DNA of 23,788 nt, taken from the IMG/VR virus record IMGVR_UViG_3300036399_000685, positions 1 through 23,788 of that record. One strand, given 5' to 3'. The notes under the pieces are model-generated. The model did not search any database. It was not told the origin of the DNA and saw only the letters and a list, made by a program, of their open reading frames with translations. The translations under genes were made by a program, and so were the position numbers. Below are positions 1-8,251 of this stretch, piece after piece. Numbering within the stretch: position 1 is the first letter of the stretch; each line of letters begins with the position of its first letter. This DNA is from a virus.

Positions 1-48
1 TATATTACTCGCTAAAAGGGCTCCTCTATTGTCTCTAATTAATGCCAT
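1..48 (-). CDS. N-terminus of a gene cut by the window edge, probably structural
   Basis: An ATG at 48 opens a frame that stays open to the edge and gives 16 residues, MALIRDNRGALLASNI. It lies 8 bases after the stop of the 207-residue structural gene, the tight spacing seen throughout the tail operon, so it is probably the next late gene. Too little is visible to name a family. Being a real start rather than chance is supported by spacing and direction only. Confidence 0.5.
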   Translation of the reverse strand, partial: MALIRDNRGALLASNI

Positions 49-56
49 AGTTTATT

Positions 57-680
57 TTATTGAACGTAAGTTACAGTTACTGGTATTGTTTGCGAACCAC
101 CAGTTTCGTTACCATAAACCGTAATTGTAGTTTTGATGGTCGAAGTTAATGATGGGTTTGGAATAAATTTAAATGTTAATCCTTTAGCAATTGCTGCAGT
201 TGCAGATATATCATCACCGATAAAAATAGGCACTGAACCTACATCCGATGTTACACCTTCTCCTACAATATCTCCTGCATTTTTGTTAGATAATACAATA
301 GTGTATCCTAAACTTCTATTTCCAGCTGGAGATGTAGTTGGTGATAATGAAACTTCACCACTTCTTTGATTAACTGAAATGGTTGGTATACCAAATTCTA
401 CAACAGGAATACGAGTTGTATTTTTAGGTAGTGTTACCAATTTATATTTCATTACTTGCGTTTCATCAGGATTGGCTTCCAATACTGGCATATTCTTAAT
501 TGCCGCATCATAATATGCAGAACCAAGTGGATGTGCCGGTTCGTATAGTGTGTAATCAATCTCATCATCTGCTAACGCAAATTGAGTAATGTTTAATCCT
601 TGTCCTGATGCTAATTTTTCTCTACCTTTTTTAGTAAGAATTGCATCAACGGTTAATTCGCTATTACTTAAATATCCCAT
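57..680 (-). CDS. Phage structural (tail/baseplate-associated) protein, 207 aa
   Basis: The N-terminal ~45 residues (DAILTKKGREKLASGQG, then ITQFALADDEIDY) match a conserved head segment that I recognise from predicted tail or virion proteins of T4-like aquatic phages. The C-terminal half (about 100-207) is rich in Thr, Ser, Val and Gly, has no cysteine, and looks like a beta-sandwich or Ig-like domain, ending in repeated Thr-Val strands. There is no signal peptide or membrane segment. It follows the giant 1671-residue protein after a 48-base gap that carries a conserved promoter-like motif, so it may have its own late promoter. The ATG at 680 has an A-rich leader and no Shine-Dalgarno. The exact role is unknown; a tail-fibre accessory, whisker or neck protein are all possible. 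Confidence 0.7.
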   Translation of the reverse strand: MGYLSNSELTVDAILTKKGREKLASGQGLNITQFALADDEIDYTLYEPAHPLGSAYYDAAIKNMPVLEANPDETQVMKYKLVTLPKNTTRIPVVEFGIPTISVNQRSGEVSLSPTTSPAGNRSLGYTIVLSNKNAGDIVGEGVTSDVGSVPIFIGDDISATAAIAKGLTFKFIPNPSLTSTIKTTITVYGNETGGSQTIPVTVTYVQ

Positions 681-694
681 AATGTTTTATTATT

Positions 695-715
695 CTTTGT
701 TTATAAATATAATAA
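695..715 (-). promoter_or_regulatory. Candidate late promoter upstream of the 207-aa gene
   Basis: Read on the minus strand, this gap contains TTATTATATTTATAAACAAA, which equals a site at 12328-12348 except for one base. The TATATTTA core is at 704-711, 23 bases before the ATG. The core resembles the Bacteroidota -7 element TAnnTTTG, and no TTG/TTTG box lies about 20 bases further upstream, as expected if a gp55-type sigma factor lacking region 4 recognises only the -10 zone. The function is inferred from conservation and position. Confidence 0.5.
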
Positions 716-728
716 TTTTTAAATTTCG

Positions 729-3700
729 TTATTCTACTTCCAAAATAGGTTCGGAAGAATCTCTACCAGTCTTATTTACTCTTAATGTATTTGGATTAGA
801 AGCAAATGTTTCAATAGGTGAACTCCCATCTAATGTAGTTGCCGCAGTATTTTTAGAACCCTTAAAGAAACTATTTTGTAATCCCCTAGTTAAATCGGAA
901 GTAAATTTATTATGCGTTGGTAAATATCCATTTACATTTGTTACTTCTATTACATTACCTTTAACAATAGGTACAACAGAACCACTAAATGGTTGAATAT
1001 TTAATCTTGTTTCAGTATAAGTTTGAATATCTGAAATGTATCCACCGCGTGGGTCACCCAATCCGTTAGCCGAAGCAGTTATTGCGAATTTTTGTACAAT
1101 TCTTTCTTTTTGTTCGGTAATTAATTGTACTCTAACTCTTTCTTTAACAACTCTATTATCTTTATTAAAATATGTTCTAATTGCAGAACCACTCTGTGCA
1201 TAAATACCAAACCCAATTGTTTCAAATTCAGTTTGTCCTATAATTTGATTTGAATCTGTACTATCAATTTCACTTACAAGTGTAGGTTCTCCCAATTCTG
1301 CATTTATTATTACTTCTTTTTGATAAGAATCCGAATTAAAAACAAAATTAGAATTCATATCAATAATAGAATCTTGCTGATAATTTTCAGCAAATAAACT
1401 ATTTACTGATGCAGTTGAAATCAATGCTTCATACTGATTATTTTCTATCGTTAAATTTTCGGATAGATTAGCATCTATTAATGTTTCTTTTTGAATATTT
1501 TCAAATGTAATAACGCTAGTATCAGATAATTTTATTTCAGTTTCTTTCTGATAATCATCTGCCGTAGGTTTTTTGTGAACAACTTTACTTCTTTCTAAAA
1601 AGTGTGGTTCTATTAATAAACCAGTAGTTGCCTTAACCCTCGCAGGCAACATCTTCTTTAAATCTTCAAACATAGATTTCTCATATAGTTTGATTAGATT
1701 TATGTAAGCATATATATCTCTATTATCAAATCTTTGGAAATAATAATTTCTTAAATTATCCAATGATTTGTAATTTGGTTTATAATCATCTGAAGGGTCA
1801 CCTATATAGTTATCAATATTTAACCCACCAAAAGTTTTAGCAATATCCATATTTAACTCCTTTGTAGGAGAGAAAAATAAACCAACTCTGTTAGAATCAG
1901 TTGGAGATTGGTCAAATGCTTTTTTAGTTGCTCTACTTTTTGAAGATAAATCTACACCAACACTTCCAGATATTTTTTGATTAGTTAAAGTATATTGGTC
2001 TTCAAATCTAACTTTATTAGTTGAGAATCTACTCGCTCCACCATCTGGATAATCCATTACAATTGTTCTATCGATTACTTCGAATTGATATGGATATTCA
2101 CTTACAGATGGGAAACTAAACGCCGATGCTGATAATAATGGTGTAGTGTTTACCGAATATAGTGAAGCAGTAGTTCCATTTTCATAATCATTTCTAGTCA
2201 AACCATTTTCAAAATAAATGTTAGTATCAACATTTATTAATGAAGATGTTCCAGATGTACCATATAAGTTTTTAGGATATTCAAAATCCAAACGGAAATA
2301 TAAATCATCGGTTGATGATGTAACACTATTTCCATTAATCATTTCAGGAAATGAAACGTGTTCATAAAATCTTTCAGTATCCAATACTTCAGACCATAAA
2401 CGGAATTCATCTAAAGAACCAACATAATTACCTCCAATTTGTAATATAGAACCAGTGTTCCATAGAGTTGTTACAGAACTTGCAGATACGGATTGTTGAA
2501 ATATAGTTCTTTCTTTGTTAGATTGTCTTACATCTAATTTTAATCCATTAGAACCACTACTTACCGAAATACCAAAAAAGTTTCCATTAAATATTGGTAA
2601 TAACGATGAAGATATTGTGTTTAGTAATTGGTCTGAACCAGAATATGTGAATTTAACTTCACCATAATTACTATCAGTTGAACCACTTAAATTTACATTC
2701 CACCCGCTACCACTTATTAAAGTATATTGAGATGAATCTGATGGTTTTACAAATAACTCAATTGTATTTGGTTTTCTACCTTTTTCAGTAGTTTTCCATT
2801 CCATTTGGATATTAGAACCACTCGTCATTGTAAGTCCCGTAGTAATATTATCTATTACCAACTTACTTTTAGATGTATCGTTTATTTCAGGACCTCCAAA
2901 TTCTAAAATTGAAAGATTAGATGATGGAATACCATAACACGCCATTAAAGCATGTATACCTCTTCTAGTACCCTTATGTTTTAATAGATATGGTAAATTA
3001 TTTACAATTCTTCTCCAAACTTCGTTAGTTCTTTGTTTTGCTGGGTTTGATTCTGTATCATTACCTTCTTTATCTTTACCAAATACATAACTCCACAAAT
3101 CAGCATCAGCTGCTAAATTTTTAGCATCCCAACTAAATGATTTTAAAGTATCGAAAAGTAATTTATCAGAAATACCATCTTTGGCTCTGTACCCTAACCC
3201 TCTACTTTTTTCAATAGATTTTGTGTGAAAATAAATATTATCAAAATGATGTCCAATCATTGAGAAAAATAATATTAAACTTTCATTTTCATCACAATTT
3301 ACTATGTATTGTGGTATATTATTTAATACATAATTTGAATTATTAGCATCATATATATTTGCAAGTTCTTCTATATTAGAATACCAATTAGAAACTTCAT
3401 TAGATGTACTTAATCTTCTATTCGTACCGTTGTATGGCCAACTTAAAGAAGATGATTCGTATAAAAATTTCTCGAATCCATCGAAACCATTTATTAATTG
3501 ATTCTTTTTAGATTGTTGTCTTTCTCTTTCTTGAACGGCTGATAATGAGCCTGTATGTGAACCTGATGTTGGGCTTGAGCCAGTATAATATGATGATGAA
3601 TACGAAGTTTCATATACTTCAATAAGTTGAACTTTATAAACAAAGTTAGCAATACGTTCAGCCGCAGAACTAAAATGAACAAAATTTTCCCACAAATAAG

Positions 3701-5744
3701 TAGAACCAGATGAATATTCGATATTTAATTCATCTGTAGTTATCAATGATGAACTTAAATATAATGATACTAATTCGTTAGAAGATGTGGAACCACTTAA
3801 TATTATATTATCTAATGATTCGTAATTAGTAGATTGTCCTTTTACAAAGTCTACATCAATTGTAAAATTTGGTCCTTTTATTGGTGGACAACTTACATCA
3901 TTATTTTCTGTTAATACAACCGTTTCAATTAAAGGATTACTCATTAATTTTGTAATCCAGAATGTTGAATTATTCTGTATATTAGCAGGTAACGGTGAAT
4001 ATAGTTTTAAAATAATTGAATTAACAACATCATTTGGAGCAACAAATGTATTACCTAAATTATCTGTAGACTTTTTAGATAATGTAAAATCATCAGTTTC
4101 CCAAGATGAAATTATAATTTGCTCATCGTTTCCAAAATTAGCAAGGTGTGTTAGATACTTACTTTCTTTTGAAGGTTCATCGATTTTTAATTTTTCAGAA
4201 AAAGCATTAAATAAAGCGTTAGTAATTATATCTTCATTTAATGAAATGGACGGTATAGATAATTTTGTTAATACCTGATAATCATTTCCAATTAATTCTT
4301 CTGCTCCACTTCTGTTGTATGGTTTTAATACTAATGATACACTATCACTACCAACCCAATTTGGATAATTTTCTCTTAATTTTTTAAGATTTATTTTTAT
4401 CGAACCATTTGGTGGTTGATTGCTAAATAATCCAATACTACTACCATCTTTTTGTTTTAAAAAAATATCTACCGATGAAACTGCAAATGATGAGTATGAA
4501 ACATCGTACTCAATATTGTAATCGGAAAATGATGGTATATCGATTGATTCCGCATATATGACTTCCGTAATAGATGGAAAATCATTTATAGCACTAAATG
4601 TTACAATCGTTTCAACCCTAGTTCCTGTTCCAAATGTTGTACTACGTGGAACAAAGAATATTTTTTTAGAACCGTAAATTTCTTTAAAATCTTTTTGAAA
4701 AAATAAAGTTACTTCTTTATCATTAGCTGGAACTTCTAAAACTATATCTGCTGAAATATATACTAAAACTGAATCAGCAAATTTGGTATTAAACGGAATT
4801 ACTATTGACTTTTCTGTATCGGAATCCTTTACACTTACATTGTATTGTGTTTGATTCAATATTACAATTGGTGATTGGGATTTAATTTCTTTTTCAGCTT
4901 CAATTATAACACCTATTCCAGAATTTAATAACGATGCCGGTAATTGAAAAGCGTAATTTTGTTTTGTTAATCTACTATAATTAACAGCATCCGAACCAAA
5001 CTGTTGAGATGTTCCGGAATATATATTTTTTATAAAAATACCATCGGGTAAATTGCCTTTAATTTCAAAATTAACAACACCACCATCCAATATCTTTTTA
5101 GGTATTTTTCCAAATGTATTTTCATACAATTTATTTACACCAGATGCAACTATATCATCTTCGAATACAATTTGATATCCTAAAGTTAAGGAACTTAATT
5201 CTTTTATATTTGAATTAAATAAAACTTCCCATACAACTTCCGGATTAGTATCAGTTACTACTTCCGCAGATTCTTGAGCCACTGGGATTGGATTTCGTTG
5301 TAATACTTCTGTTTTAAATCTTAAAGTTATAGTTCCGAAATTAAAATTTTGAGTTTGTTGTTCTTCCCATACATCATCTATTAATGTATATTCCGTAACA
5401 CCAATTCCTTCAACAATTTCAGTTGCAAATTGTAATTGTTTAGTGTTAACTACGAATTTAGATAATACTTTTCCATTATCTAAATTTGCAGTATAAGTTT
5501 TAGGACCATTAAATTGTAAAGATGAGTTATAAATAATATCAACAGATTTACCATATCCAACCGATACTTCTTCTTCAAAAAATTCTAAATCAGTATCTTC
5601 ACTTATTAAATAAATTTTTAATGAAGATGGCGGATTAGTTGGCCTATATGTGGGAGCGTTATAGGGGCCGGTTGGGCCTGTATTCCCAGTGCTTCCGTTA
5701 TTATTAGAATATGGATAAGTGTAAAGGCTGTCTTGTTCTGCCAT
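729..5744 (-). CDS. Giant baseplate/tail-fibre structural protein with P2 gpI-like and LamG-like segments, 1671 aa
   Basis: Residues ~17-40 form a short collagen-like, Pro-rich stretch (GSTGNTGPTGP). About 40-800 are beta-rich and Ser/Asn-rich, without recognised domains. About 800-940 are helical and end in WRRIVNNLPYLLKHKGTRRG (to ~929), which resembles the KGT-containing helix of Tail_P2_I/gpI-type baseplate proteins. About 955-1150 resemble a LamG/concanavalin-like jellyroll (GGNYVGSLDEFRLWSEVLD), a fold used for glycan binding. Near 1380 comes LIEPHFLERSKV, then five ~19-residue repeats (1398-1490) and a Ser/Thr-rich tail. It is much longer than T4 gp7 (about 1030 aa) and fills the slot after gp6 where wedge and fibre genes usually lie. 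It is probably a wedge component that carries or connects to receptor-binding parts. The gpI and LamG assignments are by eye and tentative. The ATG at 5744 follows an A-rich leader. Confidence 0.75.
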   Translation of the reverse strand: MAEQDSLYTYPYSNNNGSTGNTGPTGPYNAPTYRPTNPPSSLKIYLISEDTDLEFFEEEVSVGYGKSVDIIYNSSLQFNGPKTYTANLDNGKVLSKFVVNTKQLQFATEIVEGIGVTEYTLIDDVWEEQQTQNFNFGTITLRFKTEVLQRNPIPVAQESAEVVTDTNPEVVWEVLFNSNIKELSSLTLGYQIVFEDDIVASGVNKLYENTFGKIPKKILDGGVVNFEIKGNLPDGIFIKNIYSGTSQQFGSDAVNYSRLTKQNYAFQLPASLLNSGIGVIIEAEKEIKSQSPIVILNQTQYNVSVKDSDTEKSIVIPFNTKFADSVLVYISADIVLEVPANDKEVTLFFQKDFKEIYGSKKIFFVPRSTTFGTGTRVETIVTFSAINDFPSITEVIYAESIDIPSFSDYNIEYDVSYSSFAVSSVDIFLKQKDGSSIGLFSNQPPNGSIKINLKKLRENYPNWVGSDSVSLVLKPYNRSGAEELIGNDYQVLTKLSIPSISLNEDIITNALFNAFSEKLKIDEPSKESKYLTHLANFGNDEQIIISSWETDDFTLSKKSTDNLGNTFVAPNDVVNSIILKLYSPLPANIQNNSTFWITKLMSNPLIETVVLTENNDVSCPPIKGPNFTIDVDFVKGQSTNYESLDNIILSGSTSSNELVSLYLSSSLITTDELNIEYSSGSTYLWENFVHFSSAAERIANFVYKVQLIEVYETSYSSSYYTGSSPTSGSHTGSLSAVQERERQQSKKNQLINGFDGFEKFLYESSSLSWPYNGTNRRLSTSNEVSNWYSNIEELANIYDANNSNYVLNNIPQYIVNCDENESLILFFSMIGHHFDNIYFHTKSIEKSRGLGYRAKDGISDKLLFDTLKSFSWDAKNLAADADLWSYVFGKDKEGNDTESNPAKQRTNEVWRRIVNNLPYLLKHKGTRRGIHALMACYGIPSSNLSILEFGGPEINDTSKSKLVIDNITTGLTMTSGSNIQMEWKTTEKGRKPNTIELFVKPSDSSQYTLISGSGWNVNLSGSTDSNYGEVKFTYSGSDQLLNTISSSLLPIFNGNFFGISVSSGSNGLKLDVRQSNKERTIFQQSVSASSVTTLWNTGSILQIGGNYVGSLDEFRLWSEVLDTERFYEHVSFPEMINGNSVTSSTDDLYFRLDFEYPKNLYGTSGTSSLINVDTNIYFENGLTRNDYENGTTASLYSVNTTPLLSASAFSFPSVSEYPYQFEVIDRTIVMDYPDGGASRFSTNKVRFEDQYTLTNQKISGSVGVDLSSKSRATKKAFDQSPTDSNRVGLFFSPTKELNMDIAKTFGGLNIDNYIGDPSDDYKPNYKSLDNLRNYYFQRFDNRDIYAYINLIKLYEKSMFEDLKKMLPARVKATTGLLIEPHFLERSKVVHKKPTADDYQKETEIKLSDTSVITFENIQKETLIDANLSENLTIENNQYEALISTASVNSLFAENYQQDSIIDMNSNFVFNSDSYQKEVIINAELGEPTLVSEIDSTDSNQIIGQTEFETIGFGIYAQSGSAIRTYFNKDNRVVKERVRVQLITEQKERIVQKFAITASANGLGDPRGGYISDIQTYTETRLNIQPFSGSVVPIVKGNVIEVTNVNGYLPTHNKFTSDLTRGLQNSFFKGSKNTAATTLDGSSPIETFASNPNTLRVNKTGRDSSEPILEVE
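1281..1553 (-). repeat. Five imperfect ~19-residue repeats in the giant structural protein
   Basis: Repeats begin at residues about 1398, 1417, 1437, 1455 and 1474. They start YQKETEIKLS, IQKETLIDAN, QYEALISTAS, YQQDSIIDMN and YQKEVIINAE. The pattern is aromatic/Ile-Gln-x-Glu, then Ile, then a polar stretch ending in Asn or Ser. Unit lengths are 19, 20, 18 and 19 residues. The DNA has diverged much more than the protein pattern, so the repeats are old. A beta-solenoid or stacked-hairpin spacer is a reasonable guess. Confidence 0.65.
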
Positions 5745-5761
5745 TATTTATTTTTATTTTA

Positions 5762-5769
5762 TATAAATA
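5762..5769 (-). promoter_or_regulatory. Weak promoter-like element before the giant structural gene
   Basis: The 38-base gap between the 433-aa and 1671-aa genes contains TATTTATA on the minus strand, 17 bases before the ATG. It resembles part of the two stronger late-type sites but lacks the AACAAA extension and the exact TATATTTA core. Its palindromic partner on the plus strand equals the T4 late box TATAAATA, but no plus-strand gene follows it. Confidence 0.2.
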
Positions 5770-5782
5770 CTTTAATATTATT

Positions 5783-7084
5783 TTATTCTACACCTCGGTT
5801 TGTATTTTTATCTCTTACTTGTACTCCCGTTGCGTACCCTCGGTTTGTTCCATCTGCGGTTAAAGCATCAAGAAATTCTTGTTGAGCTATTTCTTCAGGG
5901 GTCATACCACCAACTAAACCTACATTATTAGTAGGTGGTATAGTTGTAGTTGTGGTTGTTGCAGGTGCCGCAGTTGTAGTTGTGGTAGTTGTAGGTAGTG
6001 GAACTTTTGGCGGTAAGTTAGATACATTTTCGGTTCCAGTAGGTGGGTCTTTATCAGTAACACCTTGGAATGATACTGCAGCTAATTCTGGTGAATACAC
6101 ATTTCGTATAATTTCCACTTTGGTATCATACAATTCTAATAAATTTTGAACTTGTTTTTTAACTTCTTCTACTGCAAATTCAACTGGTAATGTTTCATAT
6201 TTTATAACTCTTCTGGACAATGTTTTTATATTAAATGTTATAGAAGCATTTAATATATTTTTTATTTCATTTAATAGGTAATTAAAATCATATTGGTCAC
6301 AATCATCAAATCGTTTTTCGGATGGAGACCCGAATGTAGATTGAGTAATATCATAATTTTTATTTGTTAACCAATAGGTAACACTATTTCTAAAATCTAT
6401 AAATATCTTCTTTTTAAATTCGTTAAAATTACTCAATCCAAAATCTTTTTTAAGAATTGCTTGAAAATCGTTTCCAAATTTTGCTACCAATGTATCATCT
6501 ATGGATTGTAACGATGTTGTTTCAAATGAATCTAATCCATCTAATATATTTTTTTTATAAAACTTAAAATCTCTATTTAAATTATTTAAGTTTAAGAATT
6601 GTTTAGTATTATTTATATTTAGTTGAGGATTATTAGTTTTTAATGGTATAATACGAAGTTCTTCTCTCGATGGAGATATTTCGTGTATCCAAACTCTTTC
6701 CAATTCATTTTCACTACCAACTCTACTACGAACGAAATTAATATTAACTTTAAGAATACCGTTTGTAAACCCTAAATCATTTAATAATTTTTCAATATTA
6801 ATAGCAAGTTCTTTTTTCCCCAATGTATTAGTAAGTGAATACATATATGAACCTATGCTATTTTTTTTTATGTATGCAACATTTTTTCCTGATTTTTGGG
6901 GTAAAAGTATATTATTAATATCGTATACAGATACTTCCATCACATCATACTTACACTCACCAAATTCGGTTTCTTGTTTTTCGTTTTTTGTAACAATAAA
7001 CAAATCTTCTGCAAGGAGAAACTGCCCTTCATTGGTTGAATTTGAATTTATGCTATCAAAATTTGTATATTTTCTAATACTCAT
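5783..7084 (-). CDS. Conserved-type phage structural protein with polythreonine linker, 433 aa
   Basis: Residues 1-150 are mixed alpha/beta and include WIHEISPSREELRIIPL, a phrase I recognise from tail or baseplate-associated proteins of T4-like phages. About 160-345 are helical and Asn/Lys-rich. About 360-388 form a low-complexity linker of two Thr runs separated by AAPA and flanked by Pro. The last ~45 residues are a short Gly/Thr-containing tail. No transmembrane segment or enzyme motif is visible. It lies 10 bases downstream of the coiled-coil gene and 38 bases upstream of the giant structural gene. The linker suggests two parts held flexibly, for instance a virion anchor and an exposed tip. 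The precise role is unknown. Confidence 0.65.
   Translation of the reverse strand: MSIRKYTNFDSINSNSTNEGQFLLAEDLFIVTKNEKQETEFGECKYDVMEVSVYDINNILLPQKSGKNVAYIKKNSIGSYMYSLTNTLGKKELAINIEKLLNDLGFTNGILKVNINFVRSRVGSENELERVWIHEISPSREELRIIPLKTNNPQLNINNTKQFLNLNNLNRDFKFYKKNILDGLDSFETTSLQSIDDTLVAKFGNDFQAILKKDFGLSNFNEFKKKIFIDFRNSVTYWLTNKNYDITQSTFGSPSEKRFDDCDQYDFNYLLNEIKNILNASITFNIKTLSRRVIKYETLPVEFAVEEVKKQVQNLLELYDTKVEIIRNVYSPELAAVSFQGVTDKDPPTGTENVSNLPPKVPLPTTTTTTTAAPATTTTTTIPPTNNVGLVGGMTPEEIAQQEFLDALTADGTNRGYATGVQVRDKNTNRGVE
5942..5996 (-). repeat. Tandem duplication encoding the Thr-rich linker
   Basis: Two 25-base copies (5942-5966 and 5972-5996) match at 23 positions and are offset by 30 bases, or ten codons. 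Each encodes a run of Thr. The five bases between them are GC-rich (gccgc) and, with the flanking bases, encode the Ala-Pro spacer. Such a unit could expand or contract by slippage and so change linker length in frame. Confidence 0.7.
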
Positions 7085-7094
7085 ATTTTATATA

Positions 7095-8249
7095 TTAATA
7101 CGAATTTGGGTGAGATTTGTTTATGTTGCATGGATACTCTTTAAATTCAGTTGTACCATCTGGTTTAGTAGCAATCACTCTAATAGTACCTGTATATAAT
7201 TTACCTGCCGAATATCCAGCAAAAGGTGCAATGTCTCTCGAATCAGCACTTTTTGGTATCGCGCTAGTTTTTATTTTAAAATCAATAGTTTCATTACCAT
7301 TAGCAGGAATATCAAAGTTATTCTTTGGTACGGTTACCCAACTCCAATTATTGGCCAATTTAAGTTGAAATGTTATGTTTACAGGTTGAGTATCGTTATT
7401 TGTTATAGCCAATTGTCCGTTTGAAATCCATTTGTTTGCGGCATAATCTTTCGCATTCAATTTAGCAGATAATCCTTTTAATACTTGATTATCTTCTTTA
7501 GGACCATCCCATTTAATAATTGTAGTTTTAACTAAAATATCCCCACCACTTGCTAATGCAGTATTGGATGCCGATTGTTGTATAGCTTGTTGTTGTTGAA
7601 CTGCCCCTAATTGAGATTGTAAACCTTCTATAATTGAGTTTAGTGAATCTATTTGTTTTATTAATGCTTCTATTTGTGCTTTAAATCCTGCGTTTTGAGA
7701 TTGTAAAGATGCTCTTAAAATAGATTCATCTACTGATTTTTGCACTGCAGATTGTATCTGTGTTGCAAATTGTTCGATTACTTTTGATAATGCATCCAAT
7801 TGATTAACTAATACATCATTAGTTTGCTCTATTGATAATCGTTTATTAGTTTCAGATAATACTCTAGATGTTAAAGTATTGATTTCAGAATTTAAAACTT
7901 CAATATCTGTTGTTAATTTTTCGACTTGTTTTCTTAAATCTGTATTAGTAATAACTTCATCATCGTATAATGGTTTAGGTACTAAATTAAGATTTACTTC
8001 AGGAATGTTTGGTTTTAATTCTTTAACTTCGGTATCAATTGCTTTTAAAAGTTCAACATTATCTATTTTGGATATAACTAAAGGTTTAAATACTAAAGAT
8101 GATGCTAAATTATTTTCATTAACTACGGTTACACCATATTCATTTTTAGAAACAGCGGCAGAACCTGATACTTTTAGAATATTTTCTAAATCAGTAGTTC
8201 TTTTTTCTTGTAATTTTAATGCAATTGCTTCTAATGATGTTAATGCCAT
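7095..8249 (-). CDS. Coiled-coil tail/baseplate protein with C-terminal beta domain, 384 aa
   Basis: Residues 1-95 are mixed, with Lys/Leu-rich helices at the start. About 103-225 show strong heptad character (LRKQVEKLTTDIEVLNSEI and onward, ending in a Gln-rich stretch), so a long coiled coil is likely, perhaps trimeric as in many phage fibres. About 236-378 look like an all-beta domain with alternating hydrophobics (PVNITFQLKLANNWSWVTVP) and a repeated Asn/Thr pattern, compatible with an Ig-like sandwich. It sits two bases after the DNRLRE-like gene and ten bases before the polythreonine-linker gene, within the baseplate operon. No family name is assigned; a fibre, whisker or wedge-periphery protein fits shape and context. 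Confidence 0.65.
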   Translation of the reverse strand: MALTSLEAIALKLQEKRTTDLENILKVSGSAAVSKNEYGVTVVNENNLASSLVFKPLVISKIDNVELLKAIDTEVKELKPNIPEVNLNLVPKPLYDDEVITNTDLRKQVEKLTTDIEVLNSEINTLTSRVLSETNKRLSIEQTNDVLVNQLDALSKVIEQFATQIQSAVQKSVDESILRASLQSQNAGFKAQIEALIKQIDSLNSIIEGLQSQLGAVQQQQAIQQSASNTALASGGDILVKTTIIKWDGPKEDNQVLKGLSAKLNAKDYAANKWISNGQLAITNNDTQPVNITFQLKLANNWSWVTVPKNNFDIPANGNETIDFKIKTSAIPKSADSRDIAPFAGYSAGKLYTGTIRVIATKPDGTTEFKEYPCNINKSHPNSY

Positions 8250-8251
8250 TA

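Noticed and set aside
133-996. Plus-strand open frames opposite the 207-aa and giant structural genes
   Set aside because: They overlap well-supported minus-strand genes, resemble no family, and no other plus-strand gene exists in the window.
3494-3682. 62-codon minus-strand frame inside the giant structural gene
   Set aside because: Out of frame with a 5-kb intact gene, with composition typical of a shifted AT-rich frame.
5952-6149. Plus-strand open frame over the Thr-linker region, Val-rich at its start
   Set aside because: It is the reverse reading of Thr codons (ACA/ACT read as Val) and has no plausible start context or family resemblance.
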